Part shown: positions 38,021 through 50,555 of the stretch, piece by piece | Layout: each line of letters opens with the position of its first letter | How positions within the stretch are numbered: the first letter of the stretch is position 1 | Source: Euglena gracilis | Taxonomy: Eukaryota > Euglenida > Euglenophyceae > Euglenales | Direction of reading: 5' to 3' | Length of the DNA: 64,000 bases | NCBI GenBank assembly: GCA_039621445.1 | Contig: CP154955.1 | Span: forward strand, 18,580,691-18,644,690 | Notes under the pieces: generated by a model | Database searches by the model: none | The model's input: only the letters and a program-made list of their open reading frames with translations | What the model was told of the DNA's origin: nothing | Program-made: the position numbers and the translations under genes

Positions 38021-39142
38021 AGCTCGACGGCCGCAGATGGGGCTGCTCGGGCGTTTCAGGCGCTGCACTACGACGCATGATGGGGTTGCTTTTGCTTTAC
38101 TTCATGTTGAACTGAGCATCCCCCCATCAACGCGTTGGCTGAAGTTAGACTGCGAGCACACAGAGGGGGCCAACTTTCTGAAAGGCCACGTTGGTGAGGG
38201 CGAGGCCAACTTCCTGTGTGGGAAGGCAGTGGACAGGACGCTTTCCATAAAAAAAAGTGGCCAATTTTTTGGATGATTGGGCGAAAAAAATGAAAAATAC
38301 ATAAATACCCCAAAAATCAAAAGAGGTCAAAATCTTCCACCTCGCAATTGCACAATTTTTGCCAAAAAGCGCAAAAATTTTAGGAGCATACGCGGAAGCA
38401 AAACTCCCTGTGAGGCTAAGCTGATGAATATGGGGCCAGAGGCAAAATTCCAAGTTAGCCAACTTCTTGCTGGGAAGACGTTCGGGTGTGGGTGGACGAC
38501 TGAAGCCCTGCAGGGAGAGGAAGTTTGATGATCAAATCCCTCACCATGCTGCCCCCTCCAGCGCCGGCTGATTTTCCCGGTGACAACAACGAGCAGGCGG
38601 CGGCATTCAACGGGTGGCAACTTTGCACCCGAGACTTGTGCCGAGCAGCTGCCGGCGCATCCACCCCCAAGCCTCGGGGGTCCGCGAGACAACAACAACA
38701 ACAGCAACAACGTTGGCAGTTGCGGCCAGGGGCCGGTGGCGCAGCGCCAGGCCCTCACCGCCGGCGCAGACACGCCAAAAGAAAAATGGATGGGCCGGGG
38801 AAATAACTCAAAAAAAAATGCATCGTGCTCGTTTTTTCTTTTTTGTGTTGGGCAGCCAAAGAAACTTTCCGCTGGGGTGTCCATTGGGGAGGAGGGGGTT
38901 GTCTGACGCCAAATTTTCAGATGGTGGGACGACGGTTGGTGCGCACCCAGATGACCAAAATACCCAAAAAAAATATTATGTGGAGAGCGACAGATGTCGG
39001 TTGGTTGTGCCGTTGCCAGCTGCTTCTTCACACCTTCAAAGTAACTTTATGCAGCCCTGCCCCGATCCCCCAAAATAACACAAAGTCTAACCCCTGATTT
39101 AACCTAACCCAAATTTAACGGCCCAAGACACAGGGGAGGGAT

Positions 39143-39262
39143 TGGACTGTTTTTTTACCAACCCCGTGGGAGGGGGGGGGTCCGGGGTGCCTTGGGGTGC
39201 CTGCCCAGGCAGGCACTACCCCCCCCCCCCGGGGTGGGGTCGGCACCACCTTAAAAAACCTG
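39143..39262. mobile_element. 120-bp hAT-like mini-element
   Basis: Right end ...CTTAAAAAACCTG and left end TGGACTGTTTTTTTACC, with perfect 8-bp duplication GGAGGGAT (39135-39142, 39263-39270). The left terminus has lost its CA. Confidence 0.65.
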
Positions 39263-42200
39263 GGAGGGATATGCGTTAAAAGGCCCCCAAAATAGGCACT
39301 AAGATATGCGGGAATATGCACTAAATATGTGGAAAAATATCCGGAAAAATATGCAATTTCTCTGGAACCGGGCCATATTTGGACATGTTCAATGGGCAAG
39401 TCACTTCGAACCATTTTGGCCCTATGACCGGCCACAATCAGCTGTTTTCGAGTCATATTCGACCATTGCGAGCCATTTTGGGGATGTTTTAGACAGTTTT
39501 TGACTGCTTTTTGGCCATTCTTGGCCATTCGAGCAAATTAGGACGATTTTGAAAAGGAAAAATGGTCCAATTTACCAGAATAACACCTGGTTTGCCAAAA
39601 AAAAAGACCAACAGTGGCCAAAATTGACCAAGAATGGCCAACAGTGGTCCAAAAATGACTAAAAATGGCCCAAAATGACTCAGAATGGCCAAAATGGCCC
39701 CCCCCAAAGTTGGCAAAAAGAATGGCTGAAGATGGCCCCAAAATGAAAGCGAATGGCTAAAATGCCTATGAAGTTCAAGACGGCCCCAATGAGATGCGGA
39801 AAATCGGTTGTCATTTTGGGGGGGATTGGGCTGTGGTTCTGCGGCCGGACGCGGCTCAACCTTCTGTGATGAAAAGTACACCTCTGCCTGTGTTTTCTTC
39901 CTGCTGTTGGATGCCTTTTCGCAGTGGGGGGATATGTAAAGCGCATATTTTGCACATAGTTGCATGTTTAGCACGCGTTTCATTTTTTTTGCCAAAAGTG
40001 CATGTTTTGCATATTTTGTGCATATTTAGTGCATATTCCGCAGCACGTGTACCTCCAGTTCATCCTGTTAGCACGCTGGTCAGGGGATGGCTGCAAACAG
40101 CATGTTTCATGCCTGAACCACTCTTCCTTCTGCTGAGCTTCCTGTTCATCGCATAACCGTGTAGGGAGAGACACTATGGGAGGTTGGCGGTTGGGAAATA
40201 TCCTGAGGGTTTACACGAGGGAGAAACTTATGAGAAATTTGTGGAACCAGCCGCAAAAAAAAATGGTGACAAAATGATTGCAATGTGTTGCAAAAAAAAA
40301 AACACATGGAAAGCCATCAGATGCAGGGAAAACATTATAAAATTGCTCAAATATGTATTGCCATATTCCTGGATTGACATAAGTCCTTTTGTCCACCCTT
40401 CCAGGCCGTCTGCACTCATGACATCCCCTCCCCCATTTGTAGGACCCCCCCATTTCCTGGGGGGGTCCTACTCCTGGGGGGGCCAACTGTCAAACCAAAA
40501 CCCATGACTCACATCACAGTGGGGTGTTGTGATTGGAATTGATGGGTGGAAGCCTGTGAGGGATGTTGGCAGTGGCAATGAAGGTGGATGGGGTGGCAGT
40601 TGGGGTGTGGGGCGAAATGTGAAGCCGACGTGCTTGGACAATGCTGGGAACGGGTGCCAGGGCCCGAAGGTGCAGGGTTGCCAGTGAAAACGTTAAAGCG
40701 CTGGCACCGCGTGGGAACCACGTGTCCCGCTTGGGCCGGGAACCTTGGAAAGCAATTTGCGATATATTCCCCATGTACGTCAACTGATGTCTTCCAAAAG
40801 CATCCCAGAAACACTGTCCACCGAATCTGACAATAGAAACACGTGCCAAACCATTGTGTTCAACGCTGAAATTGTTTGCACATTCCCCTTAAAAAGCAAT
40901 TCACGTGGTGCCAAGCAGTGTCAGCACACCTTCCAACATTCTCAGTGGTGAGATGTGCCAGATGAGTGAGGCCATGCCACTCCTTCTCGTTGTCACATGA
41001 CTTCGGAGGGGGGCTTCATACACTTTGTGGGCCTAGCAACCCCCACAAAAAAACTAATTTGGAAAAAGTCAAACATTAAATGTCCTGGAAAAAGATTTGT
41101 GATTCGCATTCAAGCCTATAATTTTGTCGGACGCGCTCATACAGATGGAACAGTGGATGGGTTGCAGCGCACACCAACATCAAATGATAGCACCTACTTA
41201 GGCGGCCGAATTCGCACTTAAGCTTTTTTCCTTTGGATTTGCGCAATTGCGCAAATGGACCATTTTTTTGTAACCCCTGGGACCCTGTACCCTGACCGCC
41301 GAAAAACATTTTTGTGATCGCGAACGAAACTCGTTAGGGCTGGGCAATTCGAACCCCTTCAAATACAAAGTCCTAACTGGACTTCGCGACCGGACGGGCG
41401 CGTGAAATTTCGTACCTCCCCCTCTCCACAGCTGCTTTCTTTAACGCTGCCTGCGGGGCACCCACCCACACCCACTTCTACCCCACACCACCCCGCGGCA
41501 AGCACCTGGCCAGATCTGGCGGCGTGCGGTTTTGGACTTTTGGGTGCCCAAATGTGACCTGTGGATATCAATGGTTCGGCTGACGATGAAACTGGACACC
41601 CTTGATGAATTTGAGAATTATTGCGAGGGTGTGTTGGGTGCCACCAATTGCGAAGTACGATGAAATTGAGTGTGTATGAAGAGGGGTGTGACACCCCCTG
41701 TCCTGAAGAAGGGTAAAGAAACGTCCGGTGAATTGGAACCTTCTAATTGGTGTCCAACATAATTTTACTTATGGCGCATTGCATACTTGCGCAATTGCGC
41801 GCATCAAACGATTACTTCCTCAATTATGAATTGAGTTGCTGAGAAGGGGTTTGTGACGCCCCAGATTGTGTCAGTGATGAAAAGTGTCCTTGTTTGATTT
41901 GCGCAATTGCGCGCACAATTTGTTACTTTTTGTTGTGAGGCTAACCAGTGGGTGTTGTGTGACCAATGAAACCTTTGGACGTTATCGGTTACTTAGTGGA
42001 GCGAAAGGGGGTCTGATTTGTATGACTGCTGGAGATGTTGTGACTCCTGAGATGCCATGCTGGCATCCATTTGCGAGTGTGTGTGTGTGTCGTGCGGGGT
42101 GGTTATGGCCATATGCTGATGTTTGATTGCTGTTCCCTGCCTGGAGTTAACCTACATGGCGGATGGCCAGGCGGGGTACAGCTATGGATTGTTGTGATCC

Positions 42201-42395
42201 TGTTTCCTTGTTGACTTGCGCAATTGCGCGCACAAAACGTTTCCAAAGAAACGAAATGACTGAGAAGGATGTGTGGATGTGTAGTGTGTAAATGTTGTGT
42301 GTGATGCATTCTGAATGGTAGGAGTGGTCGGTGTTATGTTGACGCAATAGTGGGTTGGTGAAAGGTGGTGGGCCGCCGGATCTGGGGTGGACTGA

Positions 42396-43841
42396 ATGGA
42401 GTCCTCCCAGGCCAGCAGCACCCACTCCCGCCGGCGTGGCTACGAGGGCTACAGCGAGGCCGCCCTGGCCGCGGAGTCGGGAAAGCTGCTGGGCCAGCTG
42501 GTGAAGGCCCACTTCGCCGCCAGCTACGAGGAGTTCGTGGCGGCGGTGGTGCAGCGCGGCCACCCGCTGCAGACCCTGGTGGTACAGGTGGCCCACACCC
42601 GGGTGCCGCTGCGGACGGAGGGCGGCGCGGAGCTGCTGGAGGAGCTGGCCCGGGAGCCCCGGCGGCCGCGGATCGAGCTGCTGCTCAAGGACGCCTGGGC
42701 CGTGTACCGGGCGCTGCGGCAGCACGCCTGCCCGCGAGCGGCGCAGCGGGTGGTGGCGCAGGAGCACGAGGCGCCGCTGGCAAGGCACCGGGCGGCCAGC
42801 CGACTACTGCGGCCCAGCGGGATCCTGCCGGAGGAGCCGATGTGGAACCGGCAGTGGCGGCGGGAGTGGGCCTGCCAGCGGCTGGAGGACCTGTGGCAGC
42901 AGTCGGAGGGGCGGAGCTGCGTCCTCTGGTTCGACAACTTCTGGAAGCGGGCGATGACGTCGAACCCGAGGATGGTGATCCGCACCCACGACTGCTGCGT
43001 GATGGCGATGATGCGGACGGCCGTGGGCGCCATCCCGGAGTACCCGGGGTACCCGTCGCTGGAGCAGCTGCTGGGCCGCGTCCACCGGGTGTCCGCGCGG
43101 CTGGTGCGGACCGACCTGCCGGCGTTCCTGCAGCTGGTCGCCGACATCGGCGCACGCCCGCTGGAGGCGCACGAGCTGCGCGTACCGCTGGACGTGCCCC
43201 GAACATCAGAGGGACTAAATGTGTTTTAGTTTTTCGGAATAGCCTGCGTAGGTTGATGGGACGAGGGGTCTGAACAACCTGTACATGTTGGTGTTTATGT
43301 GTTTGGGGTTAGGGTTGTGGCTGGGTCTCAGTTAAACAGACTTTAATTGAACCGTAAAGTGCGCGCAATTGCGCGCACATTACGGTTTATGAATTTTCCG
43401 ATTCCCCTGTGGTATGTATTTGGGAAGCGGTGATGTACACAGGTTTCTCTTTTGTTCTGCCACTTCCGTTTGATTTGCGCATTTGCGCGCAGATGTGAAT
43501 TTGGATGATTTCCGGTCCTGGGCCACTCTCTGCATCTGTTGAACGTTTGTAGAATGTTTTGATGCGCGCATTGCGCAAATGCGCGCATCAAAACATTCTA
43601 CAGTCTGTTTTGTATCAGAGGTGTGACTGTACAGATGGTGTCATACAGAAAGTGGTGACTCTGATGCGGCTGAGAGAACGCCCGCGTCCCGGTGTGGCGC
43701 CCCTTTATGCTGACGGACGACCGGATCTCCTCCCAGGTGGGGATGCTGAAGGTCCTCCGGTTCCTGAAGGGTGACGTCCTGGGCCGCGTGAAGGCGCCGC
43801 TGCCCCTCCTGGTGGACATCAACCTCTGGTACCGCCGCTGA
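42396..43841 (+). CDS. Transposon-borne gene 1, 5' part: candidate DDE-type transposase
   Basis: Exon 1 42396-43193 (ATG; 266 codons), intron with GTGCCC donor holding three palindrome modules, exon 2 43677-43841 ending in TGA; phase 0 is kept. Very GC-rich, with unbiased residue composition unlike the other frames. Landmarks: VLWFDNFWK near residue 180 and PLPLLVDINLWYR near residue 313. With CFSEEVNEA in the downstream exon (44,466-45,731) these could be the D, D and E of a DDE catalytic core. That is an inference from position in a TIR element and from acidic residues in hydrophobic contexts; no family was matched. The TGA may be a real stop, or the gene may continue downstream through a broken or spliced segment. 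Confidence 0.6.
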
Positions 43842-44465
43842 ATGGGAGTGCCGGCGGGGAGCCAGCGGTGGGACGCGGGGGGCGCGAGGCGCTGCGGGGG
43901 GGAGGCAGCTGCCCCCCGCTCCGGTGGGGGAGAGCGGGGGGAACGGGGAGACAGTGTAACCGCGCCGGATGCGGAGGTGTGTCGCTGCCAGCTGTTGGCC
44001 GTGGGGACGCCGGGAGCAGTGTCCACCAAGCCGGGGGGGGAATGCGTTGGGGCAGCCTGTCCCCGGCAGCACACGGGCGGGCGGAGATAGGGGCCGAGCG
44101 GACCCAGCTGAGATGGGTTGCTCCCCGGACCGTCGATTGGCGCCGGGGTGGAGGTGCGCGGAAGCACCCCACCCCTGGAGCCAGCGACCACCGGGCGGGA
44201 ATGGAAGACGCCCAGGCGCTGGAGCCACCCCCCCGCCTGTGGTCGGGAGCGCTGTGGGCCTGACGGTGAGGCACCGCCCGCGGGCTAACCACGGCTGTGG
44301 TGGGGCGCGGACGGGTAACTGCGGCACTTGCGAAACGGCGGAAAGCGTACGTGGCCGACGCGCCCTGACTGCACGCTGCCTGCCTGGAGCTGGGCCTGTC
44401 GGGCCCGCGGGGACTGACCAAGGCCGAAGGTGCGGGCGGTGGAGATGTGGTCGGCGCCATGCTGA

Positions 44466-45731
44466 TTCCGGCGGACCGCCGCGCCCCTCCTGCGACGGCT
44501 CATCCGACCCTGCGGCGCGGCGGGACACCGTGTGCCGGAGGTGGAGCGTGGCGCGGCGGCAGCAGACGCAGCAGGCCCGCGCAGGCAGGAGGAGGCGGAG
44601 CGGCAGACCGCCCGGCAGGTGCGGCACGCGACGGCCAGCGCCAAGATGGAGCGGGCGTGGCAGTCGGGGAGCCGGGAGATGGAGTGCATCCGGGCGCTGG
44701 AGCACTGCCGCCGGAAGGAGGCCCAGGCGGTGGAGGTCCTGGAGAATCTGGAGCGCGATCTGGCGGTGGCGCAGGCGCTGGAGGACCTGCTGGTGGTGTG
44801 GGCACCAGCCTGCTTCGCGCTGGGGTGGCAGGTGCGGGAGTGCCACTGGGAGGAGCGGCGGCCGCAGACCGGTGGGCAGGCGCGGAAGGTGCTGTGCAAC
44901 GCCCTGACGATGCTGCTGCACCTGGAGGCGCCCACACCCGGACACCGGCCGCGCGGCCACTCGGACTACGTGCGGACGCTGGCGTGCGCGCTGCTGATGT
45001 GGGACCGGTGGCACGAGCAGCTGCCCGCCTGCTGCTTCTCGGAGGAGGTGAACGAGGCCACCCTCAGCAAGCTGGGCGGGTCCATGCAGCAGCACCCGGA
45101 GGCGGTGGAGGTGGAGGACGTGATGGACCTGTACCTCCTCGTGAGGCAGGGGCACCACGGCGCCCGGGAGCTGCGGGCGGGCGGGGTGGACCGGCGGAGG
45201 ATGGCGGACTGCCTGCGCAACCTGGACGACCTGCTGGACGGCAGTGAGCTGCGGCCGCCGCTGGACGCCCCCGACCGCCTGGTCCACCAGATGGTGACGT
45301 ACGCCTCGGTGAGGGGGCTGGGCCCGGAGAGACGGCGGCAGCCAGAGGAGCTGGACGCGGACGAGGGGGAGGAGTCCGATGACCAGTCGGTGGTCCTGCG
45401 GTGGCCGGACGGCTGGGTCGGTCCGCCGTCCCTGCTGGCGCCCGACGCGGGGCCAAAGGGCGAGACGGCCCTGAAGGACGTGCTGCAGTACGCGCTGCGG
45501 ACACTCCTGAAGGACCAGGTGCCCTCCGCCGACGCCGCGACGGAGCTGGACCAGCTGTGCTACGACGCGCAGGCTGGCAGCAGCTGGCGGTCGCAGGCGG
45601 AGTTGGACCTGTGCCAGGTCCACTGGGACAGCGTGCTGGGTCGCCGCCGTCCACGTCAGCAGATGGCTGCTGGGGAGGCAGCAGCCAGACTCGCGGTTGG
45701 TCATCGACTTTCTGGAGGCGGGGGGATGTAA
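44466..45731 (+). CDS. Transposon-borne gene 1, 3' part or a separate gene
   Basis: Open from 44466 (just after TGA) to TAA at 45729-45731; the first in-frame ATG is 44646. Residues read as a real protein: a charged helical N-terminus (RRQEEAERQTARQVRHA), then LVVWAPACFALGWQVRECHW, YVRTLACALLMWDRWHEQLP and ACCFSEEVNEATLSKL, an acidic linker, and a C-terminal helical part. It follows the 42,396-43,841 exons on the same strand. The GC-rich gap 43,842-44,465 holds coding-like snatches in changing frames (for example LAKRRKAYVADAP near 44,330), so one gene interrupted by unseen introns or indels is more likely than two genes. Function unassigned. Confidence 0.6.
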   Translation, partial: FRRTAAPLLRRLIRPCGAAGHRVPEVERGAAAADAAGPRRQEEAERQTARQVRHATASAKMERAWQSGSREMECIRALEHCRRKEAQAVEVLENLERDLAVAQALEDLLVVWAPACFALGWQVRECHWEERRPQTGGQARKVLCNALTMLLHLEAPTPGHRPRGHSDYVRTLACALLMWDRWHEQLPACCFSEEVNEATLSKLGGSMQQHPEAVEVEDVMDLYLLVRQGHHGARELRAGGVDRRRMADCLRNLDDLLDGSELRPPLDAPDRLVHQMVTYASVRGLGPERRRQPEELDADEGEESDDQSVVLRWPDGWVGPPSLLAPDAGPKGETALKDVLQYALRTLLKDQVPSADAATELDQLCYDAQAGSSWRSQAELDLCQVHWDSVLGRRRPRQQMAAGEAAARLAVGHRLSGGGGM

Positions 45732-46710
45732 TTACTGCCACCGTTGTTCCGCTGACATGCTTTCCCGACGAATACCAAAGTGTAATGTAGCATTTGCGCA
45801 TTTGCGCGCATCAAACGTTAAAAAAAATTGTGTACGTGAGTGGTGATGCTGTCAGTAAGGATATACCTTGTAATACTGCTTACACTTTTTGTTTGCGCAA
45901 TTGCGCGCATCAAAAGTGTGAACTGTTTCATACTGGTCCTGAGTGGCAAGTGCGGTAGGCCCTGTATGTGTACTGTGCCTGACACAGAGTTCCTTCACAC
46001 CCCTTTGAAAATAGTGACCCATCAGTCAAGGCGTTTGCATCCCTGTACACGCTCCGTGTTTGTTTGGGTAATTATCTGTGTTCTGAAAGCTGGGGAAAGG
46101 TACTGAACGTTTGTAGCTCCGTAGGTTTGAGAGTGTGCACGTTTTTGAAAACAGCGGTTCAAACCCCCCTCCCAGCAGCCACATATTGTGTGTTATTTGC
46201 GCAATTGCGCGCATCAAAAGTTTATTTTGAATTATCAATGCAGTGGTGCACTGCGAGTCTGCCGTTGCCCGTGGCCGCTGACTCGTTTCTGCATCGAAGG
46301 TCGATTGATCAATGCACGTCACCGCTTGGGGTACCAGTGGAGCGCGGGGCGGCCACCAGCAGTCGGGACACTATGGAGCCGAGGGCGGCTGCGCGTACGT
46401 CCCGGCGGACCCTTCGAGGGTCTGACTGATGAGGCGACGCAGTAACTTCTGATACAAGTGCACACTTTAGCGGATCAATCGATGCCGTAACCAGTGGTGC
46501 GCCAGGGGACTCCCACCGCACCTTCTAGATTTGCAGGCCTACGGACGTCCAACGGCAAACCGCCCGTGCGTTAACAGTTTCGCGACCTGAATGCGTGACG
46601 TGTCACCCCCGGTTTGTGTTGGGCATTTTTTGACACAGATAGGCCGTGAAATATTACAAAAACGTGGCATATCCATACCCCCCCTTGCTACGGGCCAGAA
46701 TAATGCATGT

Positions 46711-46870
46711 TGTGCGTTCCGTTGTACTGTTTCACACTTTTCCCATTTTTTTGCCTGAAAATGCCTAAGTCGGATGAATTTTTGTTACATTGTGCGTTCC
46801 GTTGTACTGTTTCACACTTTTCCCATTTTTTGCCTGAAAATGCCTAAGTCGGATGAATTTTTGTTACATT
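46711..46870. repeat. 80-bp tandem duplication upstream of transposon gene 2
   Basis: Two nearly identical 80-bp units starting TGTGCGTTCCGTTGTACTG at 46711 and 46791, differing by one T in a T-run. They lie about 130-290 bp before the start codon at 47001, where a promoter could be. Function unknown. Confidence 0.75.
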
Positions 46871-47000
46871 TGGGGCGGGTTGCCTCCGATAGGGTGGAAG
46901 GCGTTTAAAATGCGCTTCATTCAGCTGTTGAATGTGTAGTTCAGTCACTGGTGAGAAACCCCCCCTTTTTGAAACTGCGCCTTGCCTCAGGTCGCACACC

Positions 47001-50000
47001 ATGGCCGACCCTGTGGCTGTCCCCCCGGAGGGGGAGCCCGCTGTCCCCGGGCAGGCGGAGCCCGGGACCGAGGTGGCGGAGGGGAGCCCGCCCCGGCCGA
47101 GGCCGCTGCAGCGCAGGAGCCGAAGCCCGCCGCCAAGCCGGGGCGGGTCCGCCCCCGCAACACCGCCCGGAACCTCCCCATCGCGGAGGTGTACAAGGAG
47201 GAGGTCAAGCAGTGGGTGCTGGCGACCGGCACCAAACTCCCCCTCGACGTCCTCCATGTCGACTACGGTATGACGGAGGGCCAGACCCGCCCCCTCGACA
47301 ACAACGAAGTGGAGCGCAAGCTCCGGCAGCTGCAGCTCAACCCCCCGCTGGAGCCGGTGCGGGTGACGGTCTGGAAGAAGACCGGTGTGTCTCTCAGTGT
47401 GATTGTGTGTTATATGACTGCTTGAGGTGTGACGGTCTCTCTGACATCAGTTAGTCTGTGGAGTCTATGTTGATATGTGGGGCTCTGCTTTGGCAACAGT
47501 ACTTTGCATGGTAGGTACTATTTTATTTGCGCATTTGCGCGCACAAACACACAATGCATTTGATTTGCGCATTTGCGCGCACAAACGCACAATGTCATTT
47601 GATTTGCGCACTTGTGCGCACATACGCATACACTTTATTTGATTTGCGCAATTGCGCGCACATCCTGCTATTGTTTTCACAGAGAACCACTACGTGCTGA
47701 TGTCGCTGAAGCGCTGGGCGGAGGGCTTCAGGTCCCAGAAGTTGAACCCCCCGAAGGATTCAGCTCTGTATTTGGTTGTATGGGTGCTGTTTTGCCCCTC
47801 TCATGTTACCCCTCTCATGCAGCCTCTCTCATGCAGCCCCTCTCATGCCGCCCTCTCGTGTCGCCCCCTCTCGTGCCGCCCCTGCCAGGTCTGACAGACA
47901 GTGGTGCAAATGCAGGGCTGTGGCCAGGGGAAGTACGTCCTCGCCACCATCCTCCACCCCTTGATCCCGGTGCACCTGCGGCGGGCGGTCGGCGGGGATG
48001 CGCAGGCCATCCAGTCGTCGGTGAAGGAGCTGTCCATCCCCCAGTTCGCCAACCTCCTGGTGAAGGGGAAGGACATCAGCACGGTGCCGGCGGTGCGGCT
48101 GGCAGCGGCCTACCGGCAGGCCGGCTGGGACCGGTCGGTCCCACAGGTGTGAGCCCAGTCCAGTACCTCTGCCACAGCGCCCATGCATTCAGTTTGATGA
48201 CGTTGTTCCATTTTATTTGCGCAACTGCTCGCATAAAAAGTTTCACAAAGGCATAGTGCTTTCATTCCCATGATGTAGTGGCAGAGGACGTCAGTCTCTG
48301 TGTCATTGCCTCAGGGGCAGGTCATCCAGATGTGGGGGCCGCTGCAGCGGCTGGTGGAGGAGAACCCGGAGGCGGTGGCGGGGCTGCTGAGCGTCGAGTC
48401 GGCGCTGGCGTCGAGGGGCCGCACGCTGCTGTCCTCCCACGTGCGGTCCCTCCGGCGGCTGCTGACCCCCGAGGCGCGGGCCCAGGTGGCGGCCGCGCTG
48501 CAGAGCCCGGGGATCGGGCTGGCCCAGCTGGAGCAGGCGGTGACCGAGGCCACCCACGAGATGTGGGTGGCCTTCGCGTGGCGGGGCGACAACCCCAACA
48601 TCCACGCGCGGATGGGTGTGCCACTGGGGTCTGAGGTGGTCAGGGTTGCATATGAAGGGTTTCGTTTCATTCGACGGCGGTTGGTGGTGATGGTCACTGG
48701 GTGCATTGTAACTGTCGTCTCGTGCTTCCCCCCCCCTTTCACTGTTGTCTCGCAGTGCACAACGGGGCGGAGCGCAGCCGCTTCAAGCGGACCGTCCCGG
48801 TGGCGGCGCTGCAGGTGACCCGGCTGGGGTCGTGGACCTGGAGCCCGGCGGAGCCGAAGCCCCCCCTGGCGGCGGTGCTGACGGCCCCCTTCTGGGTGGA
48901 GGCACAGTACGAGGAGCTGCGGGCCTCCTTCGCCCTGCCGACAGTGGAGACCGAGGTGGTGGCCAAGGAGGGCGGGGCCCTCCAGGAGGTGGCGGTGGCC
49001 AGGCCAGCGGGAGAGGAGAAGGGGGTGTGCTGCCTGGTGTACAAGGCCAGCGGGGACGCGGTACCGGCGGAGGCGCTGGGCGCTGCAGTGGGCCTCATCA
49101 TCGTTGAGGTCACGCACAACACGGGCTCAGGGTTCTGTTTAACATGAACATTTTTTTTGGTCCGTTTCCGTTTTACTTGCGCAATTGCGCGCACACAAAA
49201 AAAAGACAGCTATTGTCGCATGTACGTCAGTGACTGCTTCCCACAGTGTCATTGTGTTTTTTTTAAAATTTGATGCGCGCACTTGCGCAAATGTTACGAT
49301 GCACGCTCATGCGCAAATCAAATTACTCAGTTGTCTGTCAATGTGTCAACACCCTGAAACAGGATCCTGCCCCCTCCTGTCCGAGCAGGTGAAGCGCCTG
49401 GCCGGCGTCGTGCCGGTCGCCATCTACGGCGGTGCCGGGGCGGTGGCAGCGGTGGAGGCGGCGGTGCGGCGGCTGGCGCCGGGGCGGGAGACGGTCACGG
49501 TGGACGTCTGGCTGCGGCAGGGGGGCCAGGGGGTGGCCCGGAAGTTCGAGAAGCGGGCCCTGTTGGTGGTGTACGGCCCGGGTGACGTGGAGAGAAGCAA
49601 GGTACCCCCCCACATCATGCATTGTACAGCAAGTTCAAGTGGGAGGTGCCTGGATGCCACCCATTGCTTAGCAGCCTATTTTTTTTATATTGATGTTAGT
49701 TGTTTGATGCGCGCAAATGCGCGCACCTTATACAAAAAGCCTTTGAGTGTTCCATGTTCGTCTGCTCCCCTCGTCCCCTCGTAGGTGCTGCCGAAGGTGG
49801 AGTGGGACGTGGAGTCCAGCTGCGGGCAGGGGCTGCACTGGCTGTGCGTGGAGTGGCTGTGGCGGCGGGTGGTGCGGCGGATGGAGGCGGCCAACGCCAT
49901 GGTCATCCAGACTGCCGACGCGGCGGTGGGGGCCCGGGTGGCGGCCTGGGCGGCCAAGCCCCCCGAGGTGCTGGTGGTGGTGGAGGACTTGGCCAGCAGC

Positions 50001-50523
50001 CTGGAGGACGTCACCCAGACTGTGGCCAACACGGTGACCCTGCCCCGGCCCGTCGCCTCCACCATGCTGCCCCTCCTGCTGGCCGCCCTGGAAGGGGGGG
50101 ACGCCCTCTGGGTCCCCCTGGAGAACGCCGCCCTCCAGGACAAGCTCCGCCTGGCCGCCGAGGAGGCGGGGCGAAGGGCCAAGGAGGCCGAGGAGCGGCG
50201 CCGCCAGACCAAGATCCGGCAGGAGCAGCGCCGCCTGCAGAAGCTGGAGGAGCGCCAGAAGGGTGGGGGTGACCGGAAGAAGAAGCGCCGGAAGAAGGAG
50301 CCGGAGAGGAAGCCAGGCAGGCCCCCAGCCCCCAAGCCCCGACGGGAGGAGACCGAGGCGGTGGACAGCCCGGAGGAAGGTGACGTGGAGATGACCGCCC
50401 CCGGCCGGGAGACCCCGGAGCTGACCCCGCCCGCCAGCCAGCCCGAGGGGGCCAGCCCCATCATCGTGCCGCCGCCGGTGGCCCAGCCCAGCCGTCACCC
50501 AGAGGAGGAGGAGGTGGAGGAGG

Positions 50524-50555
<32 letters not shown>

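Larger units (their letters stand above)
34199..41191. other. Repeat-rich DNA without an assigned gene
   Basis: Contains the small elements listed separately, a (GGGA)n tract at 37,497-37,530 and a (CAA)n tract at 38,689-38,715. GC-rich coding-like pieces at 35,900-36,060 (minus; strong GTGAGT donor near 36,000), 37,640-37,822 and 38,540-38,800 could be exons, but none could be joined. Confidence 0.4.

Noticed and set aside
43641-45704. 687-codon minus-strand open frame
   Set aside because: It lies antisense to a better plus-strand frame; Leu/Arg/Pro/Gln-rich composition is the usual shadow of GC-rich coding DNA, and it also crosses an intron and the non-coding gap.
46951-46990. A 40-bp intron (GTGAGA...CCTCAG) just before transposon gene 2
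   Set aside because: The sites are good, but the upstream segment gives no frame that joins the body of the protein.
47901-48152. Reading each exon of transposon gene 2 as a separate short gene
   Set aside because: AG/GT boundaries and phases join them into one frame; several have no ATG.
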